Shown: positions 44,701 through 56,865 of the stretch, piece by piece
Numbering within the stretch: position 1 is the first letter of the stretch
Layout of the letters: every line of letters starts with the position of its first letter
Assembly: GCF_016545825.1 (NCBI RefSeq)
Contig: NC_052618.1
Coordinates: 11,523,398 to 11,587,397, forward strand
Length of the DNA: 64,000 bases
Origin: Eucalyptus grandis
Lineage: Eukaryota; Streptophyta; Magnoliopsida; Myrtales; Myrtaceae
Reading direction: 5' to 3'
Position numbers and translations under genes: made by a program
Notes under the pieces: model-generated
What the model saw: only the letters and a program-made list of their open reading frames with translations
Database searches by the model: none
Told to the model about the DNA's origin: nothing

Positions 44701-46328
44701 ACGAAGGCGCTTGAGAATTTGCCGCAGAATGCTTTTGTGTCGATGATTGTTATTCACTTTTTGAACAGGGTTGGATCTCAATTGCGGATCTTTCCTTGGC
44801 CAACACACCGAAGCTGCCGTGAAAGGTGGATTGTTGAATGAATCCGCGGTAGACAAGGCCATCTCTAATAATTTTGCCACGCTGATGAGGCTCGGGTTCT
44901 TTGACGGTGATCCGAGGAAGCAGTTGTATGGAAAGCTCGGCCCGGACGACGTGTGCACACCGAGCAACCAGGAGCTGGCCCGCGAAGCTGCAAGGCAAGG
45001 GATTGTGTTGCTTAAGAACACGGCAGGATCATTGCCCTTGTCCTCGACCGCCATAAAGTCCTTGGCGGTGATTGGACCAAACGCCAATGTCACGAAGACC
45101 ATGATCGGGAACTACGAAGGTGATCGAAGAATTTAAGCGATAGACCGCGCAACGTTGGATCAGCTTCATTATTTGTACCTGTCGCAGTAAATACCTTAAT
45201 TACAAGTCCCATTTTCCTTGCAGGCACTCCTTGCAAGTACGTGACGCCTTTGCAAGGCCTAGCAGCCATCGTTTCGACAATGTACGTGGCCGGCTGTGCG
45301 GATGTAGGATGCAGCACGGCCCAGACAGACGACGCGAAGAAAGCTGCGGCTTCGGCAGATGCAACGGTGCTTGTGATGGGCGCCGACCAGTCGATTGAGA
45401 GGGAGGATTTTGACCGGGTCAACCTCAACCTCCCAGGCCAGCAGTCGCTCTTGGTCTCAGAAGTGGCGAACGTGTCGAAGGGGCCTGTGGTCCTCGTGAT
45501 CATGTCTGGGGGAGGGATGGATGTATCCTTCGCCAAGGACAATGCAAAGATAACGAGCATTTTGTGGGTTGGCTACCCCGGCGAAGCCGGCGGCGCTGCA
45601 ATGGCGGACGTGATTTTTGGGGACCATAATCCTAGTAAGATTCAGAGTCTTTCGCCACTTCAAATTTTGCAATCCTTGTTCTGATTCACAGAGTCGCTAA
45701 ACTTTAACTTGAATCAGGTGGAAGATTGCCGATGACGTGGTATCCGCAATCATACGTGGACGCCGTCCCAATGACAAATATGAACATGAGGCCCGACCCA
45801 GCCACGGGCTACCCCGGCAGGACATACCGCTTCTACACCGGGCCGACTGTGTACTCATTTGGGGATGGGCTGAGCTACTCCAGCTTCAGCCACGGTCAAG
45901 TCCAAGCGCCACAGCTCGTGTCCGTGCCCTTAGATGAGGGCCACATTTGCCACTCGTCGGCATGCGAATCGTTGGAAGCCAAGAGCGAAACATGCTCGAA
46001 TCTGGTCTTCGACGTGCATCTGAACGTCAAGAACGTGGGAAGGTTCAGCGGCAGCCACACGGTGTTCTTGTTCAGCAGCCCTCCATCGGTGCACAGGTCG
46101 CCCCAGAAGCACCTGCTGGGCTTTGAGAAGGTGTTCTTGGCCTCACAAAGTGAGGCGCAAGTGCAGTTCAAGGTCGACGTTTGCAAGGATCTGAGCGTGG
46201 TCGACGAGCTCGGTGGCCGGAAGGTCGCCCTGGGGACGCATGTCCTCCACGTCGGCGACCTGAAGCATGCGTTGAGCGTGCAGATTGGATCGTCCGGGCT
46301 CTCCCTGAGCCCGCCGAGACATTTCTGA
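41753..46328 (+). CDS. BXL4: Beta-D-xylosidase, glycoside hydrolase family 3 (BXL4-type)
   Basis: Seven exons join in frame with GT-AG junctions: 41753-42196, 43894-44181, 44297-44466, 44566-44663, 44769-45119, 45224-45634 and 45718-46328, giving 790 residues. The enzyme is secreted to the cell wall and removes xylose (often also arabinose) from xylan/arabinoxylan. The signal peptide spans about residues 12-36 ([14 protein letters not shown]). Then come the GH3 N-terminal barrel, the GH3 C-terminal domain and an Fn3-like tail. Key motifs: [54 protein letters not shown] with the presumed nucleophile Asp306, and [13 protein letters not shown], presumed to hold the acid/base Glu (about 509). ATG is doubled (41753, 41756); I took the first. 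Intron 1 is 1.7 kb, the others short. The protein closely follows Arabidopsis BXL4 as I remember it. The last ~30 codons are duplicated at 50176. Confidence 0.95.
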
Positions 46329-47872
46329 ATAAAGAAATCAAAGTGATAAACGTTTGAGAGATGTTCGCAAGAACTCCCTCTCAACCGATCGTCATGTAGC
46401 CAAACTGTTCAAAAGCAAATTGAAGTTTCGACTACCATGAAGCAACTCACCTTTGTTTTTGATTTACATCATTGAAAATAAGAAAACACAACAGGCCAAT
46501 TTTTATTAGAGAAGCTGATGGTAAAATCATGATTGATGCTTCCCCATTAAAATGCTAGAGATTTATCAATACTTTTGTAAAAGTATTAATTTGTATTTGG
46601 TTGTATCAAAGTTACAATCTATTCCAATTATTTACCATTATTTATTTGCGTGGCATACAGCATGAATCGATGAGCTAAAATTACCTCGTAACTTAATTGA
46701 AGAAAAATAGGTAATATTGTTCAAAGTAAGGTGGTAATGCCTATAAGAACTAATAATTTTAACACATTGATAAGTTATACAAATAAATAATGATAAATTA
46801 TTACATAATTTGGTAATTTGGAATTGACCAAATAAATTTCGGTAGATGACTCAAATAAGAGTTGGTGAGCTCAAATGAGTTATAGTTTGCAATTGAAGTA
46901 AAACTGATAAATCACTATTCGTTTGTTTTGTGGAAAACGTAATATTTGAATTTTCTTTTTCTAAATGTGATTGGTTATATCAATTAGAACAATTAATCAA
47001 CGGAAAAAGCTTTCATTATTGATAATAATTTATACTTAGTAGTTTCGTGGATGATGAAATTATTTTCATTCAACCATTGTTGTAAGTGGTACAAACAATT
47101 ATATTTAGAAAAAGTTTTTCCAAATTACAGGTTTCTCACAAAACAAAAACATCCTAATATGAAGTTAATAACTGTAAATTGTTTGTAAGCTACGCAAATG
47201 TATTTTGGAAGTTGCCACAAATAATCATGAGTTTGAGGGGACTAAATAATGTTGGTAATTGAGTCCAAAAATGGTTAGAAAAGTAAAGATAATTTGGACC
47301 TAGGTAGGTCCCTAAAAAGCCTATAGGGAAACAAGGGAAGGACTCCTATAGGGTAAGAGTCCCCACGCTCCTATTGCTAAATGGTGGGGTAGGTCAGTTG
47401 ATAGCCGATGGCCCCTATTTTTGGGTGTCCCACAGTGCTAAACTCAATGGATGGAGGCAATTCCCACACCTCAATAAGTATAGTGGCTAGGGACATCTCT
47501 ATAAAATTGATCTTGAGTAGGTACTGCAAAGGTTCAAGGGAGAAGAAATGTGAGAAATAACCCTGGGGTGGGACTTTCCAATGTCACCATCTATATTCTC
47601 TTTCAATTGGGAAGAAAAACTTGGCTGGGAGCAGAGGGGGTAGGATGTGTGGGCACCAGTACATTACAACAAGGAACGCATCCAAGTTGAATGCTGGGTT
47701 ACTAAATTACTATTGGAGGCCTTTGTCGGGTTCTTCCAAACCTTGCTAACTTAAACTCATGCTTCGCATAGTGTCTTGAAATTGACTTATCAACCTAGTA
47801 CCCCTTAGTTACAAGACATTGTGAGAAAAAAAGTAAAGATTGTTGGTAACTCAATTGGACAAGATTTGCTAA
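46329..47872. other. 3' flank of BXL4 and intergenic AT-rich DNA
   Basis: A polyadenylation-like AATAAAG lies just after the stop (46328-46334). The rest has no gene; 47280-47760 is more balanced in composition but gives no recognisable ORF. Confidence 0.45.
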
Positions 47873-48660
47873 GGGTACATTTGGTAACTATTTTGTTCTT
47901 GGGAACAATTTTTGCTCAGATTTCTTGATTCTATTTATAGGAACAATTTCTGAGCATTTGAAAGCGCTTGACAAGTTGTTTAAATTTTATATTTCCGAAA
48001 TAGAAATGCGTTTAATAAAATTCTTAAAATTTCTAATCTAAACCATTTTCTTTTTATCTTTTAATAATTTTATTGATTTTATTAATTTTTTCTCTTTTTC
48101 TTTATTTTTTCTTTCTCCCTTTTCACCTCCTCCTTTCTTTGGTCACTAGCCATGATTGGCGATCGTCTAGATAAGGGTTGGTGACCTCGCCAGAGCATAG
48201 TTGGCTTTGGTGACTCGAGCTTTGTCGTGAGCTAAGCAAGGTTGACCTCACCCAGCCAAGGCGAGGCTTAGGCCGACGAGCATCGCCATGGGTTGGCGAC
48301 ACTTCAGCAAGTTTGCTGGCCCTTGTCTGGCCGATCGCTGGCCATGGTTGAGGGTAACGACCAACCAAAGGAAGAAGAAGAAGAAGAAGAAGAAGAAGAA
48401 AAGGAAAGATAAGAAGAGGAAAGAGAAGAAAAGAGGAGAAAAGGAAAAAAAATTAGGCATGATTTTAGGAATGGTTATCGGGAAAAAGAAGCAACTATTT
48501 TCTACTTCTTAATTTTATTCTAAATCTATTCCTAAGAACAAAAAAATAAATTCTTATTTTCAGAAATATAAAATTTATCAAACGGATTTTTGTTCTTCTT
48601 TTATCTCGAGGAACAAAAGAACATAATCAGTCACTATTTTAAGCATTACCAAACGCGCCC
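47873..48660. mobile_element. Tourist-like MITE, copy 2 (788 bp)
   Basis: The ends are GGGTACATTTGGTAAC and GCATTACCAAACGCGCCC. TAA flanks both sides (47870-47872, 48661-48663). The centre has GC-rich words (GCCAAGGCGAGGC) and a (GAA)n run at 48371-48401. It is a homologue of 7639-8475 and 53047-53706. Confidence 0.75.
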
Positions 48661-49275
48661 TAAATCACTCAGCTAATAATTAGTAATTTCATATAAACGT
48701 CAGTAACCTTAACAATTGGTAACTTCACAGATAGATAGTGGTAAATTGTTATATAAGTTAGTAACCAAAGTGAAAAGAAAAAAAGCAACATCAATATGTA
48801 ACTCAAATATAATTCAAAGAGTTTACATTAGTCGGTAATTTAATCGAGAAGAGTTAGGTAATTTTTTAAACTAACGTTCAAAAATTTGATAATAATTAAT
48901 TTAACACAATAGAGAAATTTGCAAATAAATATTTGTAAATTGATCGATTTTGAGAGGACAAGAAAAACGACGGTTTTAATTATTCAAATAAGAGTTAGTA
49001 AACTTAAATTAGTTGATAATTTAATCCGAAAAAATTGATAAATTATTCAAATTATGATTGGCTTTTTTTTTTTTTCAACAAAATATGGTAACTTCAAAAG
49101 GTTCAAACAAATAATGATAAATAATTCAAATAAATTTTAAAAATAAAAAGCAATTGCCGACAAAATTTAAGAAAATTTATAAATCGCTTGAATTAAAATT
49201 TATAATTTCGTATGAGAAGATTTAGTAAATTTAAGGCGTTAAATAGTTACGGTATGCAAGTAAAGGTAGAATTCA
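48661..49275. other. AT-rich intergenic DNA
   Basis: It carries many variants of GGTAATTT/AAATTGATAAAT but no gene or clear element. Confidence 0.5.
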
Positions 49276-50175
49276 TTGCAATTTCACCTTTTGCAAGTCC
49301 TGTCCTATCCTGGACTTCCCGCCCGTCGAACTCCTTCCTTCGCTGCCGCAGCCGGCTGCCGCGGCTGCTGTGGCTGCCGCCTCCTCCTCCGGTTTACTCT
49401 CTTCACACTCTCCAAATCCTCTCGTGAGCGAAAACCCAGAAACAGTCCATACAACATACGCATCTGGGCATACATATGCGGTGCAGAGCGAGTCGCAGCT
49501 TCTTTCTGGCATTTCGTCGAACAGGTGGTGAGCGTGTCGCTGGGATTTCGGCACCAAGACTCGATCGACCGGAACGATGCCTGAAGTCTTCTCCCGGGTG
49601 AAATGTCGCGAATCTTGTTTTGCTGTGGTTTGGCATAACTTGAGGTGTTCCTTGCCCATCTTCTTGCGATAAATTCTCAGGGGAACGCTGTTGATTAGGA
49701 AACCGAGTCGTTCGATCAAGAAAGATCCTCTCTTGAACTGGCGGTCGCCTCTCGCTGATGGGTACATTAAAGGTAGGGCCACGATCAGGCATTGTGCAGC
49801 TAGCTTGACGGTGCTGGTACAAGCTAGAGATCCTGCTAACTCAGCAGTGAATTGGTGACCGCGGTTGATGAGCGTAGACATGACGATGCTTAGAAGTTGT
49901 ATGAGCTACGTATGCAAATGGATGGGTTTCCTAGAAAATCTGTGGTACACAAGCTTATAGTGAGTTTGACTAAGACCCTCGATGTTCAGTGGCTCAACAA
50001 AGCGCATGGGTTGGTGGAACGCGCTTTCGAGGAGACTCATTTATCTCTCTTTCGGTCTCGCAAAGGGTGGGTTACCGGTTGCTGCATATACTGTTTTGAG
50101 GAAGTTGGTCGACATGGTAGAGTACCCCGGTTGCGGCTTGGTCCGCAATCTTGGCTTACACGTCTCAATTGATCA
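49276..50175 (+). pseudogene. Unrecognised decayed coding segment (possibly PPR-like)
   Basis: The plus strand has protein-like stretches in different frames: SENPETVHTTYASGHTYAVQ, then RLYELRMQMDGFPRKSVVH-type text (49897-50060), then GLPVAAYTVLRKLVDM (about 50068-50115). The order and helical periodicity resemble a pentatricopeptide-repeat protein, but I cannot name one, and several stops and shifts interrupt it. A minus-strand frame (49881-49273) also contains HHLFDEMPERS, a PPR-like phrase, so even the strand is uncertain. The GC content is higher than that of its neighbours. Confidence 0.3.
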
Positions 50176-50354
50176 TCGGAAGGTCGCCTTTAGGACACAT
50201 GTCCTCCATGTCAGGGACTTGAAGCATGCATTAAGCGTGCGGATTTGATTGTCCGGGCTCTCCCTGAGCCTGCGGTGGAAATTTTGAAGTATACACCAAT
50301 CTTCGCCGAGACATTTCTGAATGAAGAAATCAAAATGATATAAGTTTGAGAGAT
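50176..50354 (+). pseudogene. Duplicated 3' end of BXL4
   Basis: It is homologous to 46219-46361: the [19 protein letters not shown] coding tail, then the downstream GTCCGGGCTCTCCCTGAGCC stretch, then GAGACATTTCTGAAT-AAGAAATCAAA and GTTTGAGAGAT. About 30 bp are inserted after CCTGC, and the reading frame now stops at 50248, upstream of the original stop. There is no promoter or N-terminal part of BXL4 here. The frame continues upstream in 49982-50175. Confidence 0.9.
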
Positions 50355-50399
50355 ATAAATTATGAAAAATTTATATATTTGTAACAGATTTACCCTTAA

Positions 50400-51090
50400 T
50401 TAGTTTCCGTTAAATATTACAGACCAGCTCTCCTTTTGGTTGGACTTGCTAAGTTCGAAGGTGTGATTTGAGCGAGCTCGGACGAAGCATGTTTCTTTCT
50501 TGGCTGGGGACCGCCCACTTGAGTTGATCACGTCACGAGCAAAGTTCGTTGTTATCCTCACATCATGAATCGAGTCCTTGCCCGTATGATCCCTAATCAA
50601 CTCTAGTTGGTATTTATCGTTATCGAAAGCATCTGCATTTAAGCTTTCTGAAATCGATCTGGATAGAGAAACTGCCTGAATGAGAAAGACATAAATTAAA
50701 TTACAATTTCCGTACGACAATAAAGTTGCCCGACGAGCCACGAATGGCCGAGACAGCATCCCTGTCCTCTCACGCTTTTTTCCCGACTCGGTCGTAGTGG
50801 GGAATCTCTTTTCCTCCCTGCTCGTGAGTGAAGGTTGGGATCTTTTCCGAGAGGTCATATGTTTCCTTCCTCCCTTTTGCTTTTGCAAAAAGGAAAATTG
50901 ATTTCTTCCGTCGACATGGAGCGAAGATGACATTTTTGTTCTTCTTTGATTCCGCACCCGACTCAATAACAAAATTTACTTTTGTTTTGGTTGATTTTTT
51001 GCAACATTTTGTTGCGTGCAATGATTCCTCTTTTGAGCTGGAAAGCGTCTTGAAATGGCAATAGCTAAAAGGGGGCTATTGAAATTGTTG
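50400..51090. repeat. Dispersed repeat, copy of 35880-36700
   Basis: It is colinear with 35880-36700, including GCCCGACGAGCCACGAATGGCC versus GCCCAATGAGCCACAAATGGCC and the TTCCTTCCTCCCTTTTGCTT stretch. A long minus-strand open frame (50972-50400) spans it but no known domain is visible. Confidence 0.6.
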
Positions 51091-51649
51091 CGGAAAAAAT
51101 GCCCAAAGATGCACCAATCAAAGCACAAATAATAAAGGATGAAAGCAAAATTGAAATTGCACGAAACATAAGATACGTGTGAAAAACTCAAAACAAGAAA
51201 AACTATAGGGAGAGAGGAATTTTGCTATCTTTAATAATGAGCATGAGAGTATAATCCAAAAGCTCTAAAAACTATTTGGTGAGCTACCAGATCTAAAGAT
51301 CCAACGAGAATATAGAAAAAAAATAAAAATAAATGAAGAGATAATATGAAGGTTAGGATTTGAGATGTGTTATTAGATACATTTTTTTTTAATAGTCTCC
51401 ATTCTAAAAATCCCTAAGACAAATCTGCATGGTCTATAATACCATTATCTCTAATTTGAAAGTCAAAACTCAATAAATGTCCATATTGACTTTAAATCTC
51501 CAAAAATGTATTATGCCAAATACCACAAGACCTCTCTCTCTCACCATTAAAAGTGACCACACAAGACTTCCCCAAAATAGCATAATCGACGATGCATACC
51601 CCTAAGCCTACGTGAACCTACTTGGTGTAGGAAAGAAAGGATGAACTGC
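51091..51649. other. AT-rich spacer, no gene seen
   Basis: It is A-rich, with no clear coding or repeat boundary; it could include the LTR of the adjacent copia remnant. Confidence 0.4.
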
Positions 51650-52980
51650 CACCAACTAGGCCTAAGCAAATCAAATGGTTAAAACACCAATCAAATCCAA
51701 GCAATGCTTGAACTTGTTTAAAGGAACTAGCTTTGTCAAAATATTTGTCGGATTATCTAGTGTAGATAATTTTCTCATTGTAACTGTACGTTAAGCAATC
51801 TAATAATGCACAAAGTGATACCGTATGTCCATATATTTTGTCCTCTTGTGATGCATCGCGTTCCTAGTCAAAACAATTTGCATTTTGGTTATCGTAACAT
51901 ATAATGGAGGCTTCCTCCTGCTTAAGTTCTATAGTCAAATGCTTTGATCAAAGAGCTTCCTTTATATCTTGTGCTGTTACCATATACCGCTTATGCCGTT
52001 GCCATATACTTTGGTTTGATAGTGGATAAAGCAATAGTGTCATGTAAAATTGCTCTCCAACTAACCACAAAATCACCAAGTGTAAAAGTATAACATTTTC
52101 AAAGATCTCCTTTTGTCGAGATCGCTCACATAATCAAAATCAACGAAGTCAACAACCAAATGTTTTATATCACAACCTCCATCAAAGATCAAACTCACAT
52201 TTGAGGTGCCTCGAGATATCGAAGAATCAATTTCACAAGTTGCCAGTGAGCTTTACTTGGATGTGCAATATACTTGCTCACAACACTAACAGCTTAGGAC
52301 ATATCTGAACGAGTGCAAACCATAACATACATAAGGCTATCCAAAATACCAGAATATGGAGCTTGAGACATCTCATCTTCTTCTTCTTTAGTTGTAGGCA
52401 ATAAAGAAGCCGAAAGCCTAAAATGGGATGCTAAAGGAGTACTTACCAATTTTGCTCAAGATTTTCTCAGTATACTTCTTCTACGAGAGGTATAACTTTC
52501 AATCTGTTTGTCTCTCCGAATCTCCATACCTAGAATTTTCTTGGCAGCTCTAAGATTTTTCATATCAAATTCTTTGCTAAGTTGCCTCTTCAAATTTTGT
52601 ATCTCTAATATGTTATATCCATATTTAATAGAAAACAAATAAAAGAAACATCATGCAATTTCTTATAGTACACACAACTGTCATGTGTACTTCGTGAGTG
52701 GCCATAACTCAATATAAAACTATAAAACCTTTTGTGCTAGATCATAAAGGGCTAAGACATATAGATTGTCTCTACTCGCGATGACTCAACAATGAATATC
52801 TCGGGTTTAGACATATAAATTGTCTCCTCAAGCTCGCCATGTAGAAAAGTGATCTTGACATCAAGTTGCTAAAGTTCTAAATCATAAAGGGCTATTAACG
52901 CGAGCAACACACGAATGGAACTATGTTTTACAACCGGAGAGAACACTTCATTAAAGTAGATTCTCTCTTGAGGTACGGAC
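51650..52980 (-). mobile_element. Copia reverse-transcriptase/RNase H remnant
   Basis: On the minus strand, 52638-52456 encodes NLKRQLSKEFDMKNLRAAKK and LGMEIRRDKQI, the C-terminal reverse-transcriptase segment of Tnt1-like copia elements. Further downstream, TCTGGTATTTTGGATAGCC-type sequence (near 52330) corresponds to the region before RNase H, and a CAACTTGATGTCAAG word (near 52860) to the QLDVK motif. It is heavily interrupted and no LTRs were identified. Confidence 0.7.
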
Positions 52981-52984
52981 ACTT

Positions 52985-53046
52985 GGAGTGCCAAAACTTG
53001 GCACAGAGGGACACTTAAGTGCCAATAATTTGAAAAGTGACACTTA
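52985..53046. repeat. Family C fragment left of the MITE
   Basis: It carries GGACACTTAAGTGCCAATAATTTG and GTGACACTTA, continued after the MITE at 53707 with AAAAATTGGAGCAAAATGG. Confidence 0.5.
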
Positions 53047-53706
53047 GGGCGCGTTTGGTAATGATTCTGTTCCCGGGAACAGATTCAGATAATTTTTTTT
53101 TATTCTATTCCCAGGAATAATTTCTAATCATTTTAAGTTGTTTGGTAATTGTCCAATTTTTATGATTCTAGAATAGAATTGTGTTTAATACCGTGCTCAT
53201 TGATTCTATTCCAAATCAATTTCTTTTAATTTTTAAATATTTTTTTTTTACTTTTTACTTTTCTTTTCTTTTCTTTTTTTCCTTTTCTCTATTCTTCTTC
53301 TTCTTCTTCTTCTTCTTTTGGCCGGCAACCTCACCAGAGTGTTGCCAGCCCTCGGCAAGGCCAGCCCTCATTGGCTGGCGAGCTCGCCGGACCGGTTGCT
53401 GGTGACCGACAGCAGCGGTGGCAGACGGCGGTGAACGGCGGCGAACAATGGTGTAGGACGACGATCGATGAAGATGAAGATGAAGAAAAGAGAAGAAGAA
53501 GAAGAGAAAATGGAAGAAGAGTTCATTTTGATTCTTAGATTTGTTCTCGGAACAAGAATCGGATTATGTTCCAAATCTACTTCTGGGAACAAACAAAATA
53601 GAAATTTGTTCTCGGGAACAAAAATTTTACCAAACGTAATTCTGTTCTCAAACTAATGAATAAAAATCAGAATAAAGCATTGTTTTGATGGTTACCAAAT
53701 AGTGCC
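53047..53706. mobile_element. Tourist-like MITE, copy 3 (660 bp)
   Basis: The ends are GGGCGCGTTTGGTAATG and GGTTACCAAATAGTGCC. TTA flanks both sides (53044-53046, 53707-53709). It shares ATTCTGTTCCCGGGAAC and GGAACAAAAATTTTACCAAA with the other copies. It is inserted in a family C repeat. Confidence 0.78.
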
Positions 53707-53940
53707 TTAAAAAATTGGAGCAAAATGGATCACTTAAGTGCCACTCCAACCAAAATCCGACCAAAATGCCGATATGACAATTTTCCGGTGAAGGAAGTGC
53801 AAAATGATGTTGTTTTGGTGCTAACATGGTAACAAAATTAATATAAAAATTAATAAAATTAAATTTAAAACTAAATTTATTTAAACAAAGGTGCATAGTC
53901 TAAAATACTCTTATCTCAAATTTGAAAGTCAAAACCCAAA
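53707..53940. repeat. Family C fragment right of the MITE
   Basis: GGATCACTTAAGTGCCACTCC is followed by CCAAAATGCCGATATGACAATTTTCCGG and AAAATGATG words, matching 54600-54740. Confidence 0.5.
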
Positions 53941-54550
53941 TAATGGATATGATCCAATTAAGGGCACTAACCCTATTGTTTCTTATAAACTAGATTGGTA
54001 TAATTGATGGCATTAATACAGAACTATTGTATCCTTACTTCATGATAGGATCGTTCCAACTCCATTGTCTGTGATTTTTCCCTTTTTTTTTCCAAAGCAT
54101 TAAATCTTATCATGTAATGCACAATTGATCAAGACAATTGAGCATGCATGTCCAAGGTTTTACTTATAATACTTTGGGATAATGCCAATAAAATTCACAA
54201 ACTAGTACCTTCATGGTTTATTTACCCAAACTAATTTTTTTCTGACAAAAATCTCAACATATGTACCCCTTACTCAAATCTATCTTGCATCGGCATTCTA
54301 CTTGATATTACATCAAAATAAATGTGTCAACACACGTGATTTCCACGTCAAATCCGTTATTCTCCACATCCAATCCATCTTGCAGTCATTTGTTACTGTG
54401 TTGATGCATACGCATATTAATGAGTTATTAAATGGAATATTAACGAGTGGTAGATTTGGGTTGATTGGGAATTTTTGTAAGATGACAATTAATTTATGGT
54501 AATGCGTCATGAGTAACTAGTTTGAGAATTTTAATGATATGAACTCTAAT
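53940..54550. repeat. Third copy of the 36745/38185 repeat block
   Basis: GGGCACTAACC, CATGATAGGATCGTTCCAAC, TCCAAAGCATTAAAT, GAGCATGCATGTCCAA and GGTAGATTTGGGTTG appear in the same order as in 36745-37280. Confidence 0.65.
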
Positions 54551-54574
54551 CCTCAATAAGGACACCCGGATCCC

Positions 54575-55308
54575 TAGAGTGTCAAAAGTTGGCACAAATG
54601 GACACTTAAGTGCCAAAATCAGAGTAAAATGGATTACTTAAAGCGTGAATCTGACCAAAATGCTAACGTGCGCAATTTCCGGCAAAGTAAGTGCAAAATG
54701 GCGTCGTTTTGCATGTTGATGTGGCTAAATAATGTCAAAACGACGTCATTTTGGTAGTGACATGGTAAATAATGAATATAATAATTAATTAAATTAAATT
54801 TAAAAAATAAATTTACTTAAAACATTTTAAATAAAATATATTAATATTAAAAAAAAAAAAAAAAAAGGGGAGGGAGGCGACTCGGGGTTGAAGCGGCTGA
54901 GGGCTAAGTCATCTTTGTTGCCGCTAGGAAGGGCCGGCAACGGAGGGGAGGGTTGGCCGGGGTCACCAAGCTTTGGCGAAGGCTCGGGGACCACCGGCGA
55001 CCGGTGGCAGGCCCGTGACCCTTGCCAGATTTGGGTGAGGGCTGCGACCCTTACCCCAAATCAAGGACAAGGGCTCACAGCCCTCACCCAAATCCAGCAA
55101 GGGCATGCAGGCCCTTGCCGCAAGTCAGGCCGGGGTCGCCGGCCCGGCCGAGGCTCGCAGCCCCAATCGACCCTCCCCCACCTTTCGGTGACGGCGAGGA
55201 GGCGGTGGCGGCAGTGAGGGCTGAGCCCTCATCCGTCGGCTACCTTCCTCCTCCTCCTCCACCTTTTTTTTTTTTTTTAAATAATAATAATTAATTAATT
55301 AATTAATA

Positions 55309-55380
<72 letters not shown>

Positions 55381-55690
55381 TTATTTTAACTTTAATTTAT
55401 TTAATTTTTATATTAAAATACAAATTATATCGAAACGACGTCATTTTTGTGTGTGTTTTGCTAAGTCAGCTTGCCGGCGAGCCACATAAGAGAGAAAATT
55501 AATAAAAAAAAAATGGGGATAAGTACACTATCGTGCCATAAGTTGTGTACGACGCTCACTTTGGTGCCGAAAGTTTCTATTGGATCACTTAAGTGCCAAA
55601 AAGTTTGAAAAACGCTCACTTTAGTGCTAACTCCGATATGGTTGGCCAGAAATCCGACGTGGCCTTTTTTTTTATTAATTTCTTATGCTA
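54575..55690. mobile_element. Family C element with GC-rich centre and long ATT microsatellite
   Basis: The left part carries ACTTAAGTGCC and AAAACGACGTCATTTTGG. The right part carries the reverse-oriented AAACGACGTCATTTTTG and ACTTAAGTGCC, so it has an inverted plan. The centre (54870-55250) is GC-rich with GGCAAGGGTC-type words; its open frames are compositional. It is non-coding, of unknown class. Confidence 0.45.
55306..55382. repeat. (ATT)n microsatellite, ~25 units
   Basis: A long ATT run follows a self-complementary AATAATAATAATTAATTAAT segment. Confidence 0.92.
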
Positions 55691-55989
55691 ATGTGGCTCG
55701 TCGGAGAGTCCAGTTAGTATCTAAAGCAAGAAACGACGTTGTCTAGTTGCATTTCCCCCCAAATAAGAACCCTAATTTGCCAAAATGAAAGAAATCCCAA
55801 ATTTCAAACCCTAATTATTGTCAACAAGCCCATAACTCCCCGAATGTGCACCAGGTGGACGTCTCGACCTCCTCCTCCATAATCAAAGGACGAGATGAAG
55901 ATGTTGCCTTCGCCAACGGCTTTCCAATGGACAGATCCAGCGGCGAACACGGGGTTGAGGAGCCTAGGGGGGACGCTCACGATGTCTCC
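55691..55989. other. Spacer and possible truncated start of the 5' LTR
   Basis: It holds AAACCCTAATT words and a GC-balanced stretch. No TGTTGGAG LTR start was found, so the 5' LTR seems truncated or starts within this interval. Confidence 0.35.
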
Positions 55990-56807
55990 CTATGACCTCG
56001 AGCCTTGATCGAGGACCTCTTCCCTTATCGCACGATCTTCTACCGATAGGTTGGGCGGTTGACTCGATTCTGATTCTATGCCCAACGCCACCACTTGTAT
56101 GATGGCTCGACGCTCGACAGCAAGAAGATGTCTCGGGTCAGAGGGTTGAGGAGATAGATCACGCCGCAGAAGTCCTGGAAGCAACGCGAACCATGACCCG
56201 AAGCTCCAACTCCGTGGAGCCACGACCTCCCTAGCCGAGTTGGGGGAACGAGGCTCTAAGCTATCGACATGTTCCTTTAATAGCTCGAATGATCTTCCTA
56301 ATTGATTCCGTCCAACGGGTAGATTGGAGAAATTCCTTTGGTAAGTGCCAACGGGTATGATGGCATGAAGGAGTATATAAGGAAGACGTTCCAGTTGTTC
56401 AAGTGTGTGCACGATAGAAGAATTCCAAAGTCTGAAGCCTCTTGTTCTTAGTCAATTCATTTGTTGAGCAAAATCGCGTAAACAAAAGAGAGTCTATATT
56501 CGTAAGAAATCTTGAGGAAGTGTGGTAGAACATCTACACTTTGTGGAATCAAGGAAAAATTGTCTTGTAACTTCTCTTTTGTTCATAGTGAAATCCAGCC
56601 CGGTGGGTCAAGGTGCGGAAGAGTGGACGTAGGCTTGGAATAAGCCGAACCACTCTAAATCTTGTGTTCATTTCTCTCTTCCCTAACCTTTACTTCGCTT
56701 TGATCGCATTTTCCTTTCTAACTTTTGCCTAGAATCGCTTCCGTATCTCGAGAAATTGTTTGTGCACCCATTCACCCCCCCTCTAGGTGCTTATACTAGC
56801 TATCTCA
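55990..56807 (+). repeat. 5' LTR (start uncertain)
   Basis: It ends with the CACCCCCCCTCTAGGTGCTT and TAGCTATCTCA sequence typical of this group, followed by AT and the PBS. It contains a TATA box near 56374. The 3' LTR starts TGTTGGAGAAATCC, but that start is not seen here, so the 5' limit is approximate. Confidence 0.6.
56374..56380 (+). promoter_or_regulatory. LTR TATA box
   Basis: GTATATAAGG lies about 430 bp before the LTR end, a normal U3/R position. Confidence 0.55.
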
Positions 56808-56809
56808 AT

Positions 56810-56820
56810 TGGTATCGAGC
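56810..56820 (+). other. Primer-binding site
   Basis: TGGTATCGAGC lies two bases after the LTR. It resembles the initiator-tRNA-Met site TGGTATCAGAGC with one base missing. Confidence 0.75.
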
Positions 56821-56865
56821 TCGTATACTCACTTTTGTTAAGTGTTTTACTTGAGTTAAAGATCC

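Noticed and set aside
48248..48460. Phe-rich / Lys-rich open frames around 48.3-48.5 kb
   Set aside because: They translate a (GAA)n tract inside a MITE.
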